A stretch of DNA of 35,508 nucleotides from a virus, in the IMG/VR virus record IMGVR_UViG_3300036985_000928, positions 1-35,508 of that record; one strand, written 5' to 3'. Shown here piece by piece: positions 21,445 to 28,917 of the stretch. Position 1 is the stretch's first letter. Each line of letters opens with the position of its first letter. The notes beneath the pieces are model-generated. The model worked only from the letters and a program-made list of their open reading frames with translations. It was not told where the DNA came from and made no database searches. A program made the position numbers and the translations under genes.

Positions 21445-23039
21445 TCCCAGCTCCTTTTCATTACTCTAAAAAATTTACCATCCTTGCGGAACTCAATGAA
21501 CTTCGGCGGCGTGGCTTCGTTCATGTTGGCGGCCATCTCGTCCATCGTTACCACGTTCAACCCGCCAGGCGCAATGCTGGCGCTGGTGGCCAAGCTCAAC
21601 AATTGACCCATTGCCCGCTGGCCCGCATATCCATCGTGGGCAATCGGCAGATATTCCGTAATCGGCGCATCGCTCAGGCTCCCGTAATACGTCACGGCAA
21701 GCATATCCTTGCCACTGGCCTTGCTGGTGTGCTTGCGCCAATTCCAACTCGTCACCTCCATATCCGTGCCTTCCATGCCCATGATGTCGTCGTTTCGCAA
21801 AACCATCGACTTCTTGACCGGCTCAGGAAACAAAGCACCGCAGGCCGGGCAGACCATCGCAGAGATATGCACCAGCTCCCCGCACTCGTCGCAAACCTTT
21901 ATCGGCGCCTCGCCATCGCCTGAACTTCCCTTCTTAGGCGGCTGCACGGCAGTGATGGGCCCATGCGTCTCCACTACGCCAGCGAAGTCCAAGACCAGGC
22001 AGTCGGCCTTGCCTGGGTGCGGCCTCATGCCACGGCCAGCTTGTTGCAGATATAAACCTGGTGACATGGTTGGTCTAGCCATGATTAGCAAGTCAATAGC
22101 CGGATGATCAAATCCAACATTCAAACAACCAACTTGCGTAATTGCAGTGATTTTTCCGGATTTGAAATCAGCAATGGATTGCTCTCTATCCTTCTTGGCC
22201 ATGTCTCCAGTCACAGAAACAGCAGGTATGCCACGACTCAAAAGAATGTCGCGTAAATGCTCTGCGTGTTTCACACCAGTTGCAAAAAACATCCAGCTTT
22301 TGCGGCCATCAGATCGCTTGATGACTTCATCAATCATGGCCTCGTTATTGTCTGACGTATCAACTGCTGCCTGAAGCTCAGACTCCACAAAGTCACCGCC
22401 TCGCTTATGAACGCCACTTGTATCAAATTTGAAGCTAGTCTGCTTGCTTCGTAATGTCGCTAAGTAGCCTTTAAAAATAAGTTCTTCAATGCTGACTGGA
22501 TCAAGTAAATCATCAAATATTGCTGGTTTGTCCGTAATCATTCCGTGACCAAGACGAAATGGACTAGCCGTAAAACCAATCACGCGCATTGATGGATTTA
22601 TAATCATCAGATCGTTGATGATCTTTCGATAACTTCCTTCATCTTTGTGTGAAATATCGTGTGCTTCATCAACTAGCAAAAGATCGCAATGCCCGATTTT
22701 TTTTGTAACGCGAACAATTGAAAGAGGGCCGCCAATGGTGATCGGCTCACCAAGTTGTTTTTTGCCTGCGCTTGCAGAATAGATACCCATAGGGGCGCCA
22801 GGCCAAATCGTCCTAAGTTTCTCGGCGTTTTGATTGATAAGTTCAACGCTGCGCGTTAGCATTACGATATGCGTTTCTGGCCATTCTGTGATTGCTTGCT
22901 TACATAGTTCAGCAATAACAATGCTTTTACCGCTCCCGGTTGGCAACACAACGCAAGGATGACCCGTATTTTTTTCCATCCACTCGTAAAGCATCGACAA
23001 GGCTCGCGACTGATACTCTCTCAGTTCTATTTTTGCCAT
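21441..23039 (-). CDS. SF2 DNA helicase with zinc ribbon
   Basis: 532 aa. RecA domain 1 has LREYQSRAL (Q-motif area), PTGSGKS at 33-39, DEAH at 124-127 and FTASP at 156-160. RecA domain 2 has TGVKHAEHL (~254-262), SVTGDM (~275), VGCLNVGFDHP (~303-313) and QQAGRGMRP at 332-340. A zinc ribbon with C383, C386, C397 and C400 follows, then a ~130-residue C-terminal domain. It is probably a branch-migrating or origin-remodelling DNA helicase of the phage SF2 type. Composition changes sharply inside the gene at about 22040, near motif VI: 39/60 G+C at 21961-22020 against 23/60 at 22081-22140. The N-terminal two thirds share low GC with the upstream HNH gene. Confidence 0.93.
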   Translation of the reverse strand: MAKIELREYQSRALSMLYEWMEKNTGHPCVVLPTGSGKSIVIAELCKQAITEWPETHIVMLTRSVELINQNAEKLRTIWPGAPMGIYSASAGKKQLGEPITIGGPLSIVRVTKKIGHCDLLLVDEAHDISHKDEGSYRKIINDLMIINPSMRVIGFTASPFRLGHGMITDKPAIFDDLLDPVSIEELIFKGYLATLRSKQTSFKFDTSGVHKRGGDFVESELQAAVDTSDNNEAMIDEVIKRSDGRKSWMFFATGVKHAEHLRDILLSRGIPAVSVTGDMAKKDREQSIADFKSGKITAITQVGCLNVGFDHPAIDLLIMARPTMSPGLYLQQAGRGMRPHPGKADCLVLDFAGVVETHGPITAVQPPKKGSSGDGEAPIKVCDECGELVHISAMVCPACGALFPEPVKKSMVLRNDDIMGMEGTDMEVTSWNWRKHTSKASGKDMLAVTYYGSLSDAPITEYLPIAHDGYAGQRAMGQLLSLATSASIAPGGLNVVTMDEMAANMNEATPPKFIEFRKDGKFFRVMKRSWE

Positions 23040-23701
23040 GTTTTGCCCCGTCTTACATTATTGACTGTGTGCCTTGTGACATCAAACTTATTTGCCAGTT
23101 GCTGGCCATTCAGATTTGAATGCAATATCTCTTTGACGTTTTCTTCCGTCAACTTAGAGCGTCCATTTTTTTCACCAACATAATGGCGTCTTTTTTTTAA
23201 AGCGTCCTGCGCATTGTCTTTCGTTGTGCCAACAAACAAATGGTCTGGATTGACACAGCCAGGGTTATCGCAGTGATGACAAACAATCAGTCCATCAGGA
23301 ATTGGCCCGTTATGAATCTCATAAGAAAGTCGATGAGCTCTTGTGTTTTTACGATCACCAGGTAGCACGCCATATCCGTCTTTATCTGTATGCGCTCTCC
23401 ACTGCCAGCACCCGTTATCAAGTTTTACAAAACGAGAAAAAAATCGTTCTTCAATAGTTCCAGCTTGTTGAAGGCGCATTTCTTTCATATGTACAAAGCT
23501 AGTCTCAGACCTTAGACAGCCGCACGACTTACTGCTTGCACTTCTAACAGTTACGCCATAAACAACTCGCTCTGTTCCACATTCACAAATACAGTTCCAA
23601 AATTTGCCAGTTTGTTTTGCATTTTCTGGTCTTGAAGCCTCCGAAACAACAGTCCATCTGTAAGACTTGAATCCGATCATGTTGACTATTGGTTTGCCCA
23701 T
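23027..23701 (-). CDS. HNH homing endonuclease
   Basis: 224 aa from ATG 23701 (AAGGA about 10 nt upstream); an in-frame ATG at 23737 has no such site. The N-terminal module holds CICECG at 37-42 and CGC at 60-62, a Cys-cluster DNA-binding element found in phage homing enzymes. The HNH_3-type core is RAHRLSYEIHNG (121-132), then CHHCDNPGCVNPDHLFVGT (141-159), with catalytic H143, N151 and H154. The C-terminal ~45 residues (KLTEENVKEIL, LANKFDVTRHTVNNVRRGKTW) are a helix-turn-helix of NUMOD type. It is intron-less and free-standing beside the helicase gene, and AT-rich like the adjoining helicase 5' part. Confidence 0.93.
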   Translation of the reverse strand: MGKPIVNMIGFKSYRWTVVSEASRPENAKQTGKFWNCICECGTERVVYGVTVRSASSKSCGCLRSETSFVHMKEMRLQQAGTIEERFFSRFVKLDNGCWQWRAHTDKDGYGVLPGDRKNTRAHRLSYEIHNGPIPDGLIVCHHCDNPGCVNPDHLFVGTTKDNAQDALKKRRHYVGEKNGRSKLTEENVKEILHSNLNGQQLANKFDVTRHTVNNVRRGKTWQK

Positions 23702-23746
23702 AATGCTAATTTCCTTGCTTGGTGAGAATGTTATCATTGTAACAGC

Positions 23747-24775
23747 TCATGCAACCACCCTTGCACCAAAGTCGCGGCGCATTTCAGTAATCAATGGGTT
23801 ACCGCTACCGCAGGCAGGTGCATTGGCCAGCAGTTCGCGCGAGCTGAACACGCCTTCAATCTCGGGGTCGCCGTTGGCCACGGTCACGCCGTTAATTTCA
23901 TAGACAGCGGTAAACGCATCCGGCCCGTCTTTGCGCTTCCACGGCACCAGATCAGGGTGCAGGACGTGGCCTTCGCATCCCGTGCGCTGGGCGTCCAGCG
24001 GTATCACGTCGTCCCATTTCGCGCAGTGCCAGGTGGAATCAGACAATGGCGTGGCCATCGCGCAGGTTCGGCAGTTGACGTGTTTGGTGGTTTTGCTCCC
24101 AAAGCATTGGTCGTGGCCGTCGCAGAATTTGCATTGATACCAGCTTGCATCGGCGCTCAAGGGCTCAGGCATCCGGTCGGTTAACGCAATGCGGTGGCCG
24201 CGGGCAATCGCTTTGCCTGCCACCTCTTTGTCCAGCTTAATCCGCTCGGTGTGAATGCGATCGTCATCCTTGCATACAGCCAGGTACAGCGCCCGGTCCA
24301 AACCAGTCCCGGCCATATAGGCCTGCATCTGCACAAAATGCTCAGGCTTCGACTTCTCGACGCCATCCTTCACCAGCAAATCAAACGACTTTTTGGAATG
24401 CGTCTTGAACTCGGCAACATGTTTGGTCTTTGGTGCACCCGGCACTCCGCTATCAATGATGGCGTCTAGGCTGCCAGAAACGTGGCCACCAAAGTCCACC
24501 CGGTGCTGGCTTGTGGTTTGCCGCACGTCCATGCCGATAGCCCGCAGGTCGCTGATAATGTTTGGCTCCTCTTGGTGGCCTCGACGGAACAGGCGCAGGA
24601 TGCGGCCAGGGAAGGTCGGCTGCACAGCCCAGCGGAACGACAGCCACAGCCAGCGGTCACAAGCATGGCCCAGCGTACTGGCACCCAGATGCGGACGCGG
24701 CACCTCGGCCTGCGCCTCGTGGTGCTTATCAATCAGCGCCTGGATATTGTTGGTTTCTACTTCTGGAATTTTCAT
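23747..24775 (-). CDS. PD-(D/E)XK exonuclease with Cas4/AddB-like cysteine set
   Basis: 342 aa. The nuclease core shows H67...E70 (RRGHQEE), GSLDAII with D104, EFKTHS with E122 and K124, and a helix with Q149 (FVQMQAYM), the RecB-type exonuclease layout. C39 (GHACDRW) before the core and C215, C218, C224 after it (CKFCDGHDQC) match the spacing of the four-cysteine iron-sulphur site in Cas4 and AddB nucleases. A second group (C235, C238, C251, C267) may bind zinc. With Sak4-like and DUF669 genes upstream it should form the phage's exonuclease-annealing recombination system. No Cas genes or repeats are present, so a CRISPR role is not implied. Confidence 0.88.
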   Translation of the reverse strand: MKIPEVETNNIQALIDKHHEAQAEVPRPHLGASTLGHACDRWLWLSFRWAVQPTFPGRILRLFRRGHQEEPNIISDLRAIGMDVRQTTSQHRVDFGGHVSGSLDAIIDSGVPGAPKTKHVAEFKTHSKKSFDLLVKDGVEKSKPEHFVQMQAYMAGTGLDRALYLAVCKDDDRIHTERIKLDKEVAGKAIARGHRIALTDRMPEPLSADASWYQCKFCDGHDQCFGSKTTKHVNCRTCAMATPLSDSTWHCAKWDDVIPLDAQRTGCEGHVLHPDLVPWKRKDGPDAFTAVYEINGVTVANGDPEIEGVFSSRELLANAPACGSGNPLITEMRRDFGARVVA

Positions 24776-24864
24776 GGGATTCTCCTAAAAGGTGGGGGGA
24801 CTTGCCTCATTAAGCCCGGTCTTTTTGCGTGTACCGAAACATGGAGTACGCATCCCCCCGAAAA
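24776..24864 (-). other. 89-nt gap with G6/C6 inverted ends
   Basis: This gap separates the SSB-like and exonuclease genes. It contains GGGGGG at 24794-24799 and CCCCCC at 24854-24859, which could pair across 54 nt, the AGGAG site of the exonuclease, and a 22-codon leftward frame (MRTPCFGTRKKTGLNEASPP...) with no proper ribosome site. I do not call a gene in it. Confidence 0.35.
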
Positions 24865-25350
24865 TTACTTCTTAGCCCAAGGTGGTGCGGCTTTGGCCGT
24901 TGCAGCTTGTGCAGCCATAACTGGCACACTAGCAGCAGGTGCAACGCTTCCAGAGACCGATTTAAAGGCCTTGACCTCGTTGCTGGCACCGTACTGCGCA
25001 TCCTCTTTCACTTCCAGCTTGATGGCGATCTGACCACCAATCAACTGGTCGGTGTCCGTCACCTTGGCCAGGCCAATCGCTCGCATGATGTCGCCCAACT
25101 GCTGGCGGCCAATCTCCTCGGCCTTCGGGTTTGCGTTCTTGATGTTCAGGTTTCCAAACACGACGCGGCCTTGGTGGCTGGGGCCAGTCACGTCGTAGCG
25201 CAGCTTGATGTACTGGCCATTGCCAGCCTTCGTGGGCTTCAATTCGGCCTGCGAAATCGTCACGGTGTACCAGCCCGCAGGCAGGGGCTCAAAATTGCCA
25301 TTGCCCTGGGGCAGTTCGTTGACGTTAAATTCTTCGTTGAGAAAAGCCAT
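24865..25350 (-). CDS. DUF669 family protein, probable single-strand DNA-binding partner
   Basis: 161 aa from ATG 25350; a longer reading to 25449 lies in the next gene. The family signature is clear: FEPLPAGWYTVTISQAELKPTKAGNGQYIKLRYDV in the 20-55 region, GRVVFGNLNIKNANPKAEEIGRQQLGDIMRAIG at ~62-94, and GGQIAIKLEVKEDAQYGASNEVKAFK. A low-complexity Ala/Pro/Val linker ends in PPWAKK. DUF669 proteins sit beside phage annealing proteins and exonucleases and are thought to act as SSB-like factors; Sak4 needs an SSB in the one system I know of. The Ala-rich linker and short tail resemble SSB tails in layout, though not in acidity. Confidence 0.88.
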   Translation of the reverse strand: MAFLNEEFNVNELPQGNGNFEPLPAGWYTVTISQAELKPTKAGNGQYIKLRYDVTGPSHQGRVVFGNLNIKNANPKAEEIGRQQLGDIMRAIGLAKVTDTDQLIGGQIAIKLEVKEDAQYGASNEVKAFKSVSGSVAPAASVPVMAAQAATAKAAPPWAKK

Positions 25351-25352
25351 GA

Positions 25353-25745
25353 TTAATCCTTGATAGTGATTTTGAAAGAAGGGCGGCCAGGTTTGGCCGT
25401 AATAGCACCGGCCAAAGGCCCAGTGATCGTTGCGTCGGCAGCTTTCCATGCCATCATGTTTATTTCAGGTTTCCAGCGGAACAGCTTGGCCAGGTGTTCA
25501 CCCAGACCAAACTCAGCGGCCAGCTCCTGCACCTTGTCGCCGTCAACCTTGCGGTCGATGCGGCCAGCAACCTTCACCACAAAGCCTTCCGGCTCGGCGG
25601 TCTCGGTGCTTTCGAAGTTTTCAGGTATGGCCAACAGCTTGACCATCTGATCTTCAATCTTGCGGCGCTCGGTCTGCGCCTTCTCCTCGTCAGCCTTGTA
25701 CTGCATCCAAAATGCAGACAATAATTTCAGGTCAGCGTGCATCAT
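25353..25745 (-). CDS. Conserved phage recombination-region protein
   Basis: 130 aa from ATG 25745 (TGATG overlap with the upstream stop). A helical N-terminus (SAFWMQYKADEEKAQTERRK, IEDQMVKLL) is followed by a strand pair (GFVVKVAGRIDRKVDGDKVQ), a helix, and LFRWKPEINMMAWKA. A C-terminal KPGRPSFKITIKD completes a pattern that I recall from many phages next to DUF669 and annealing genes. The 'FRWKPE' core is conserved in that family. Function unknown; the constant neighbourhood suggests recombination or replication support. Confidence 0.8.
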   Translation of the reverse strand: MMHADLKLLSAFWMQYKADEEKAQTERRKIEDQMVKLLAIPENFESTETAEPEGFVVKVAGRIDRKVDGDKVQELAAEFGLGEHLAKLFRWKPEINMMAWKAADATITGPLAGAITAKPGRPSFKITIKD

Positions 25746-25930
25746 CAATTCCTCGCTTCCAGCATGGCGTCAGCATCTGCATACGCCTGCTCGGTCAACT
25801 CGGTAAGCGTCCAATCGTCGTATTTCGCAAGACGCACCTGAAACGCTTTAATTGCAAAGTAGTCACGCAAGGTCATGCCCTTGTTATATGTAGATTCGGA
25901 AACTGAGGGAAATGCTGATATGTTGTTCAT
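25745..25930 (-). CDS. Small conserved phage protein (61 aa)
   Basis: 61 aa from ATG 25930 (ATGA overlap). MTLRDYFAIKAFQVRLAKYD is followed by TELTEQAYADADAMLEARN, a very common motif ('MTLRDYFA.KA......... A..AY..ADAML.AR') in phage and prophage replication regions. The role is not known. The protein is one long helix-rich domain. Both ends overlap neighbours, so it is part of the Sak4-DUF669 operon. Confidence 0.8.
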   Translation of the reverse strand: MNNISAFPSVSESTYNKGMTLRDYFAIKAFQVRLAKYDDWTLTELTEQAYADADAMLEARN

Positions 25931-26604
25931 GCCCGCTCCCCTATCTTGGCAATGATGGCGCCCAGGTCGGGGGATTCCCATGCGCCTAATTTGCCGCTGC
26001 GGTCTTTGGCCAGCCACAGGCCATCCGAATCGCACATGAGGGCGCGCTGCGTCACGCCTTCGGCGTCGCGCTCAACCCGCAGGGCCAGCACTTCATCAAA
26101 GAAGTAGGGCAAGCCTTGGGTCAGGCTCTTTCCCGGCATTCCAGGGTTGTAAAGCATCTTGCCCATCTCGTCGGTGGACTTTTCCAGCTTGGCGCTCATG
26201 AACACATGCTTACCCGGCAGATCGCGGAAGGCGCGGATTAGCTCCTGCATCGTGCTATTCATTTCGCCATACGCGGCCCGGCCATCCTTGGACTTTTTCA
26301 TTTCGTGGTGCAAAACCACCTCGGCCACTTCCGAAATGCTATCCAACGCCACCGACTCAAAGCCTGCGGCCTCCTTGGAATCCTTGCACCAGCTAAACGC
26401 CTCGCGCAGATCGTCCATGCTTGTAATTTCGATGTAAGGCAGGTCAGCGTCCTGAATGGACAGCAAACCACCCTCAGCCGAAAGCACGATCACATTAGGC
26501 AAGGTCTTGACCAAGGTGGTCTTGCCTGCACCCGCTGCGCCATACACAAGCAGCTTCACTCCATTGGCGGTAAGCCCGCCCGTCGTCTTCAAATTGATAG
26601 CCAT
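25927..26604 (-). CDS. Sak4-like RecA-family ATPase (AAA_24), single-strand annealing protein
   Basis: 225 aa from ATG 26604 with AAGGAGA about 5 nt upstream; an in-frame ATG at 26625 would add seven residues. Walker A is GAAGAGKT (22-29), followed by ETVALDSISE-like SVALDSISEVAE (Walker B area, ~85-96) and GKHVFMSAKLEKSTDEMGK (~133-150). This is the short RecA-fold family used by phages as the Sak4 recombinase. It is the first gene of the leftward block, directly after the control region, hence an early gene. SSB-like DUF669 and an exonuclease follow in the same operon. Confidence 0.88.
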   Translation of the reverse strand: MAINLKTTGGLTANGVKLLVYGAAGAGKTTLVKTLPNVIVLSAEGGLLSIQDADLPYIEITSMDDLREAFSWCKDSKEAAGFESVALDSISEVAEVVLHHEMKKSKDGRAAYGEMNSTMQELIRAFRDLPGKHVFMSAKLEKSTDEMGKMLYNPGMPGKSLTQGLPYFFDEVLALRVERDAEGVTQRALMCDSDGLWLAKDRSGKLGAWESPDLGAIIAKIGERA

Positions 26605-26653
26605 CTGGCTCTCCTTTTTTAGCACCCGTCTGGAAATCAGTTCGGTGCATGGC

Positions 26654-26687
26654 TGAATCTTAGCAGCTTTTCAAGCTACAATTACAA
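26654..26687. promoter_or_regulatory. Divergent promoter region with 13-bp operator-like dyad
   Basis: The 110-nt gap between Sak4-like (leftward) and Cro-like (rightward) genes holds AGCTTTTCAAGCT at 26665-26677, a perfect 5-bp dyad with a 3-nt centre. Leftward: TGCTAAGAT at 26665-26657 as extended -10, with TTGTAA (26687-26682) 19 nt upstream. Rightward: TACAAT at 26677-26682 as -10, with a weak -35. The dyad lies between the two -10 elements, where a Cro-type dimer could block both. All elements are read by eye. Confidence 0.45.
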
Positions 26688-26714
26688 CGCAACTTTAAAA
26701 AAGGTGAAAAAAAG

Positions 26715-26894
26715 ATGAAAACAGAAGAAGCGGTCAAATTTTACGGAGGCAAAAAGCAGCTTGCCGACGTCCTTGGCGTATGGCCCCAAGTGATCTATCA
26801 GTGGGGTGAATACCCACCTTTAGCCAGACAATACGAGCTGGAAGTAAGGACTGAAGGCGCACTAAAGGCAGACCCTAATGACGACCAAAGCTGA
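26715..26894 (+). CDS. P22-Cro-like transcriptional regulator
   Basis: 59 aa, ATG 26715 with AGGTG 9 nt upstream. MKTEEAVKFYGGKKQLADVL, then GVWPQVIYQW, then RQYELEVRTEGAL. P22 Cro, from memory, runs MYKKDVIDHFGTQRAVAKAL, GISDAAVSQW, DAYRLEIVTAGAL, so the helix-turn-helix, its Gln/Trp end and the C-terminal strand are all kept, at nearly the same length (61 aa). It is the first gene of the rightward block and overlaps the primase gene by 17 nt. It should bind the adjacent control region and lower early transcription. No CI-type partner gene is found. Confidence 0.88.
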   Translation: MKTEEAVKFYGGKKQLADVLGVWPQVIYQWGEYPPLARQYELEVRTEGALKADPNDDQS

Positions 26895-28767
26895 GGCAGC
26901 ACTAACCTATGCCTCATGGGGCTGGCACATCATCCCAGTGGTGCCAAACGGCAAAGTCCCGGCCACTCAGCACGGCGTAAAAGACGCCACGACAGACGCC
27001 GAGCAAATCACCCGCTGGTGGACGCAGAACCCAGACTTCAATATCGGCATTGCCGCAGGCGAGCGTTCAGGCATCATCGTCTTTGACATTGACCCGCGCA
27101 ATGGCGGCGACAACTCATGGGCAGTCTGGACTGAAAATCACGGGAAAGTGCCAGACGGTGCAATGCAAATGACCGCAGGCGGCGGCTTCCATCACATCGC
27201 CGACTACACCCCAGAAATCAGGTCTTGCAAGCTCGCCGAAGGCGTTGACCTGCTGGCCGATGGCCGTTACTTTGTGGCATTCCCCAGCACCATCGAAGGC
27301 CGAAGCTACGAGTGGGAAGCCTCCAGTGATCCATTCGACGGCGTAGCGCCATTCAAAGTGCCACAGACGTGGATGAATGCGTACAGCGCAATGCGCAAGC
27401 CAGCAGAACGCCAGCAGGCGACTACCGGCGGCGGACTCATTCAAGGCAGCCGAAATAATGGCCTGACAGCCTTGGGCGGAGCAATGCGGCGCTACGGCAT
27501 GACAGAGGCCGAAATCATGGCCGCACTGTCCATTGCCAACGAGACCCGTTGCGAAATCCCTTTGCCATCTTCCGAGCTGGCTCAGATCGTCAAAAGCGTG
27601 GCCAGGTACGAACCAGACAGCGACTTGGCAGCATCCACAAGCGTTGGCTCAGAGGCCGCAGATTTTATTCTTGCAGCAGCTCAGGCAGAGACCCAAGAAT
27701 ACTTTTTCACCAGGGCAACGTCCTACCTTGGGCAGCCCGCACCCCTCAAGTGGATTGTCAAAAACTGGGTGCCCGACCTTGGTGTGACCATGATCTACGG
27801 CGAATCAGGCGGCGGAAAAACCTTCTTAGCTCTCGACATTGCATGTCACATTGCCGCAGGCCTGGACTGGCATGGCCACCGCACCAAGAAGGGAATTTCG
27901 GTCTACATGGCAGGCGAAGGTAACTATGGTATCCGCCAGCGCGTTGCATCCTGGTGCAAGGCTCACAACATCGACCGGCTGGACAACCTCCTAATCTCCA
28001 ACAAGGCGATCGACATGGACAGCCCGGCAGCATCGGCACAGATCATCAAAGCCGTGCGCGAGCTGACCACCGAGGAAGCAGTGCAGATCACCATCGACAC
28101 CGTGAATAATCATATGTCAGGCAATGAGAACGACGCCAAGGACACCCGCAACATGCTCAACGCAGTTCAGATCGTTGGCCGCGCTCTTAATTCCGGCATG
28201 GTGCTTGTCCATCACACCGGCAACGCAATTGAAGCTAAGAACCGCGCCCGTGGCTCCAGCGCATGGAAAGCCTCGATGGACTCCCAAATCTTGGTATCCA
28301 AGAAAGATGGCTTGATTGAAGTCGTCTGCACCAAGATGAAAGACACCGAAGAGCCCAAACCGTTCTTTGGCAGGCTTGAATCGGTCGAGCTAGGATGGTT
28401 CGATGAAGATGGAGAATCAATTAAAGGTGCAGTCTTTCAGATTGAAACCGATGTGCCTGAACCGAAATTAAAAAAGGAATCTGAAAATTCTAAAGACATT
28501 CGGAAATTTACAAACGCCTGGTGGGCGTCTGGCGCTGAAAATAATGATGGAAGTCCATTTCTTTCAAGAAGCGCATTAATTGAATACCTTATTAGTAGCG
28601 AAGGATTATCCGAGGCAACCGCAAAAACATATGCGCAAGCAAGCAAACAGGGGAGATTAATTTATAACCTTTTGAATGCTGAAATTATTAAAGCGCATAT
28701 GTATGGATGGATTGTTTCAGACAACGTTACAGCAAGCTCAATGATGTTAAGTAGGTCGCAAAAGTGA
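26878..28767 (+). CDS. Primase-polymerase / RepA-type helicase fusion
   Basis: 629 aa. Residues ~5-165 are a Prim-Pol (AEP) domain: GWHIIPVVPNGKVPA, then VFDIDPRNGG with catalytic D70 and D72, then GGGFHHIAD with H105/H106. Residues ~185-245 are a PriCT helical module (RNNGLTALGGAMRRYGMTEA). Residues ~290-500 are a RepA/KaiC-like AAA_25 ATPase with Walker A GESGGGKT (308-315) and the MAGEGNYGIRQR strand. The last ~110 residues are a lower-GC helical extension (24/60 G+C at 28561-28620 against 38/60 at 28021-28080). It probably primes and unwinds at the phage origin. The GGGACA repeat field directly downstream is a possible binding site. Confidence 0.93.
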   Translation: MTTKAEAALTYASWGWHIIPVVPNGKVPATQHGVKDATTDAEQITRWWTQNPDFNIGIAAGERSGIIVFDIDPRNGGDNSWAVWTENHGKVPDGAMQMTAGGGFHHIADYTPEIRSCKLAEGVDLLADGRYFVAFPSTIEGRSYEWEASSDPFDGVAPFKVPQTWMNAYSAMRKPAERQQATTGGGLIQGSRNNGLTALGGAMRRYGMTEAEIMAALSIANETRCEIPLPSSELAQIVKSVARYEPDSDLAASTSVGSEAADFILAAAQAETQEYFFTRATSYLGQPAPLKWIVKNWVPDLGVTMIYGESGGGKTFLALDIACHIAAGLDWHGHRTKKGISVYMAGEGNYGIRQRVASWCKAHNIDRLDNLLISNKAIDMDSPAASAQIIKAVRELTTEEAVQITIDTVNNHMSGNENDAKDTRNMLNAVQIVGRALNSGMVLVHHTGNAIEAKNRARGSSAWKASMDSQILVSKKDGLIEVVCTKMKDTEEPKPFFGRLESVELGWFDEDGESIKGAVFQIETDVPEPKLKKESENSKDIRKFTNAWWASGAENNDGSPFLSRSALIEYLISSEGLSEATAKTYAQASKQGRLIYNLLNAEIIKAHMYGWIVSDNVTASSMMLSRSQK

Positions 28768-28769
28768 CT

Positions 28770-28879
28770 GGGACAATTGGGACAAAGACGGGACAACTGG
28801 GACTTTTGTCCCAGCGACAAAGACGAGAAAGCCTGGGACAAATGGGACACACTCCTTTAGGAGTGTCCCACTGTCCCAG
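28770..28879. repeat. Iteron-like GGGAC repeat field with nested hairpins; candidate replication origin
   Basis: GGGAC occurs on the + strand at 28770, 28779, 28790, 28799, 28835 and 28844 (five read GGGACA), and inverted at 28808, 28865 and 28873. Spacing within groups is 9-11 nt. Hairpin 1 is CTGGGAC/GTCCCAG (28797-28814) with loop TTTT. Hairpin 2 joins CTGGGACA (28833-28840) to TGTCCCAG (28872-28879) and encloses a second 11-bp stem (28843-28870) with loop TTTA. A T-run at 28892-28898 follows 12 nt later. It fills the gap after the prim-pol/helicase gene. Confidence 0.75.
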
Positions 28880-28917
28880 CAACGATGTGCGTTTTTTTGA
28901 CCTAGAAGGAGAAGCCT

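Noticed and set aside
23747-24775. Reading the PD-(D/E)XK gene as a CRISPR Cas4
   Set aside because: The cysteine pattern fits the wider Cas4/AddB exonuclease family, but the operon is a phage recombination module and no repeat array or other cas gene is present.
24776-24864. 22-codon frame in the gap before the exonuclease gene
   Set aside because: The G-run lies directly against its ATG, leaving no proper ribosome-site spacing, and the peptide has no recognisable feature.
24482-25033. 183-codon plus-strand frame opposite exonuclease and DUF669 genes
   Set aside because: Antisense to two well-supported genes and spanning their gap; no recognisable features.
28770-28879. GGGAC repeats considered as a CRISPR array
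   Set aside because: The units are 5-6 nt with 9-11-nt steps, partly inverted, with no spacer-length unique segments and no cas genes.
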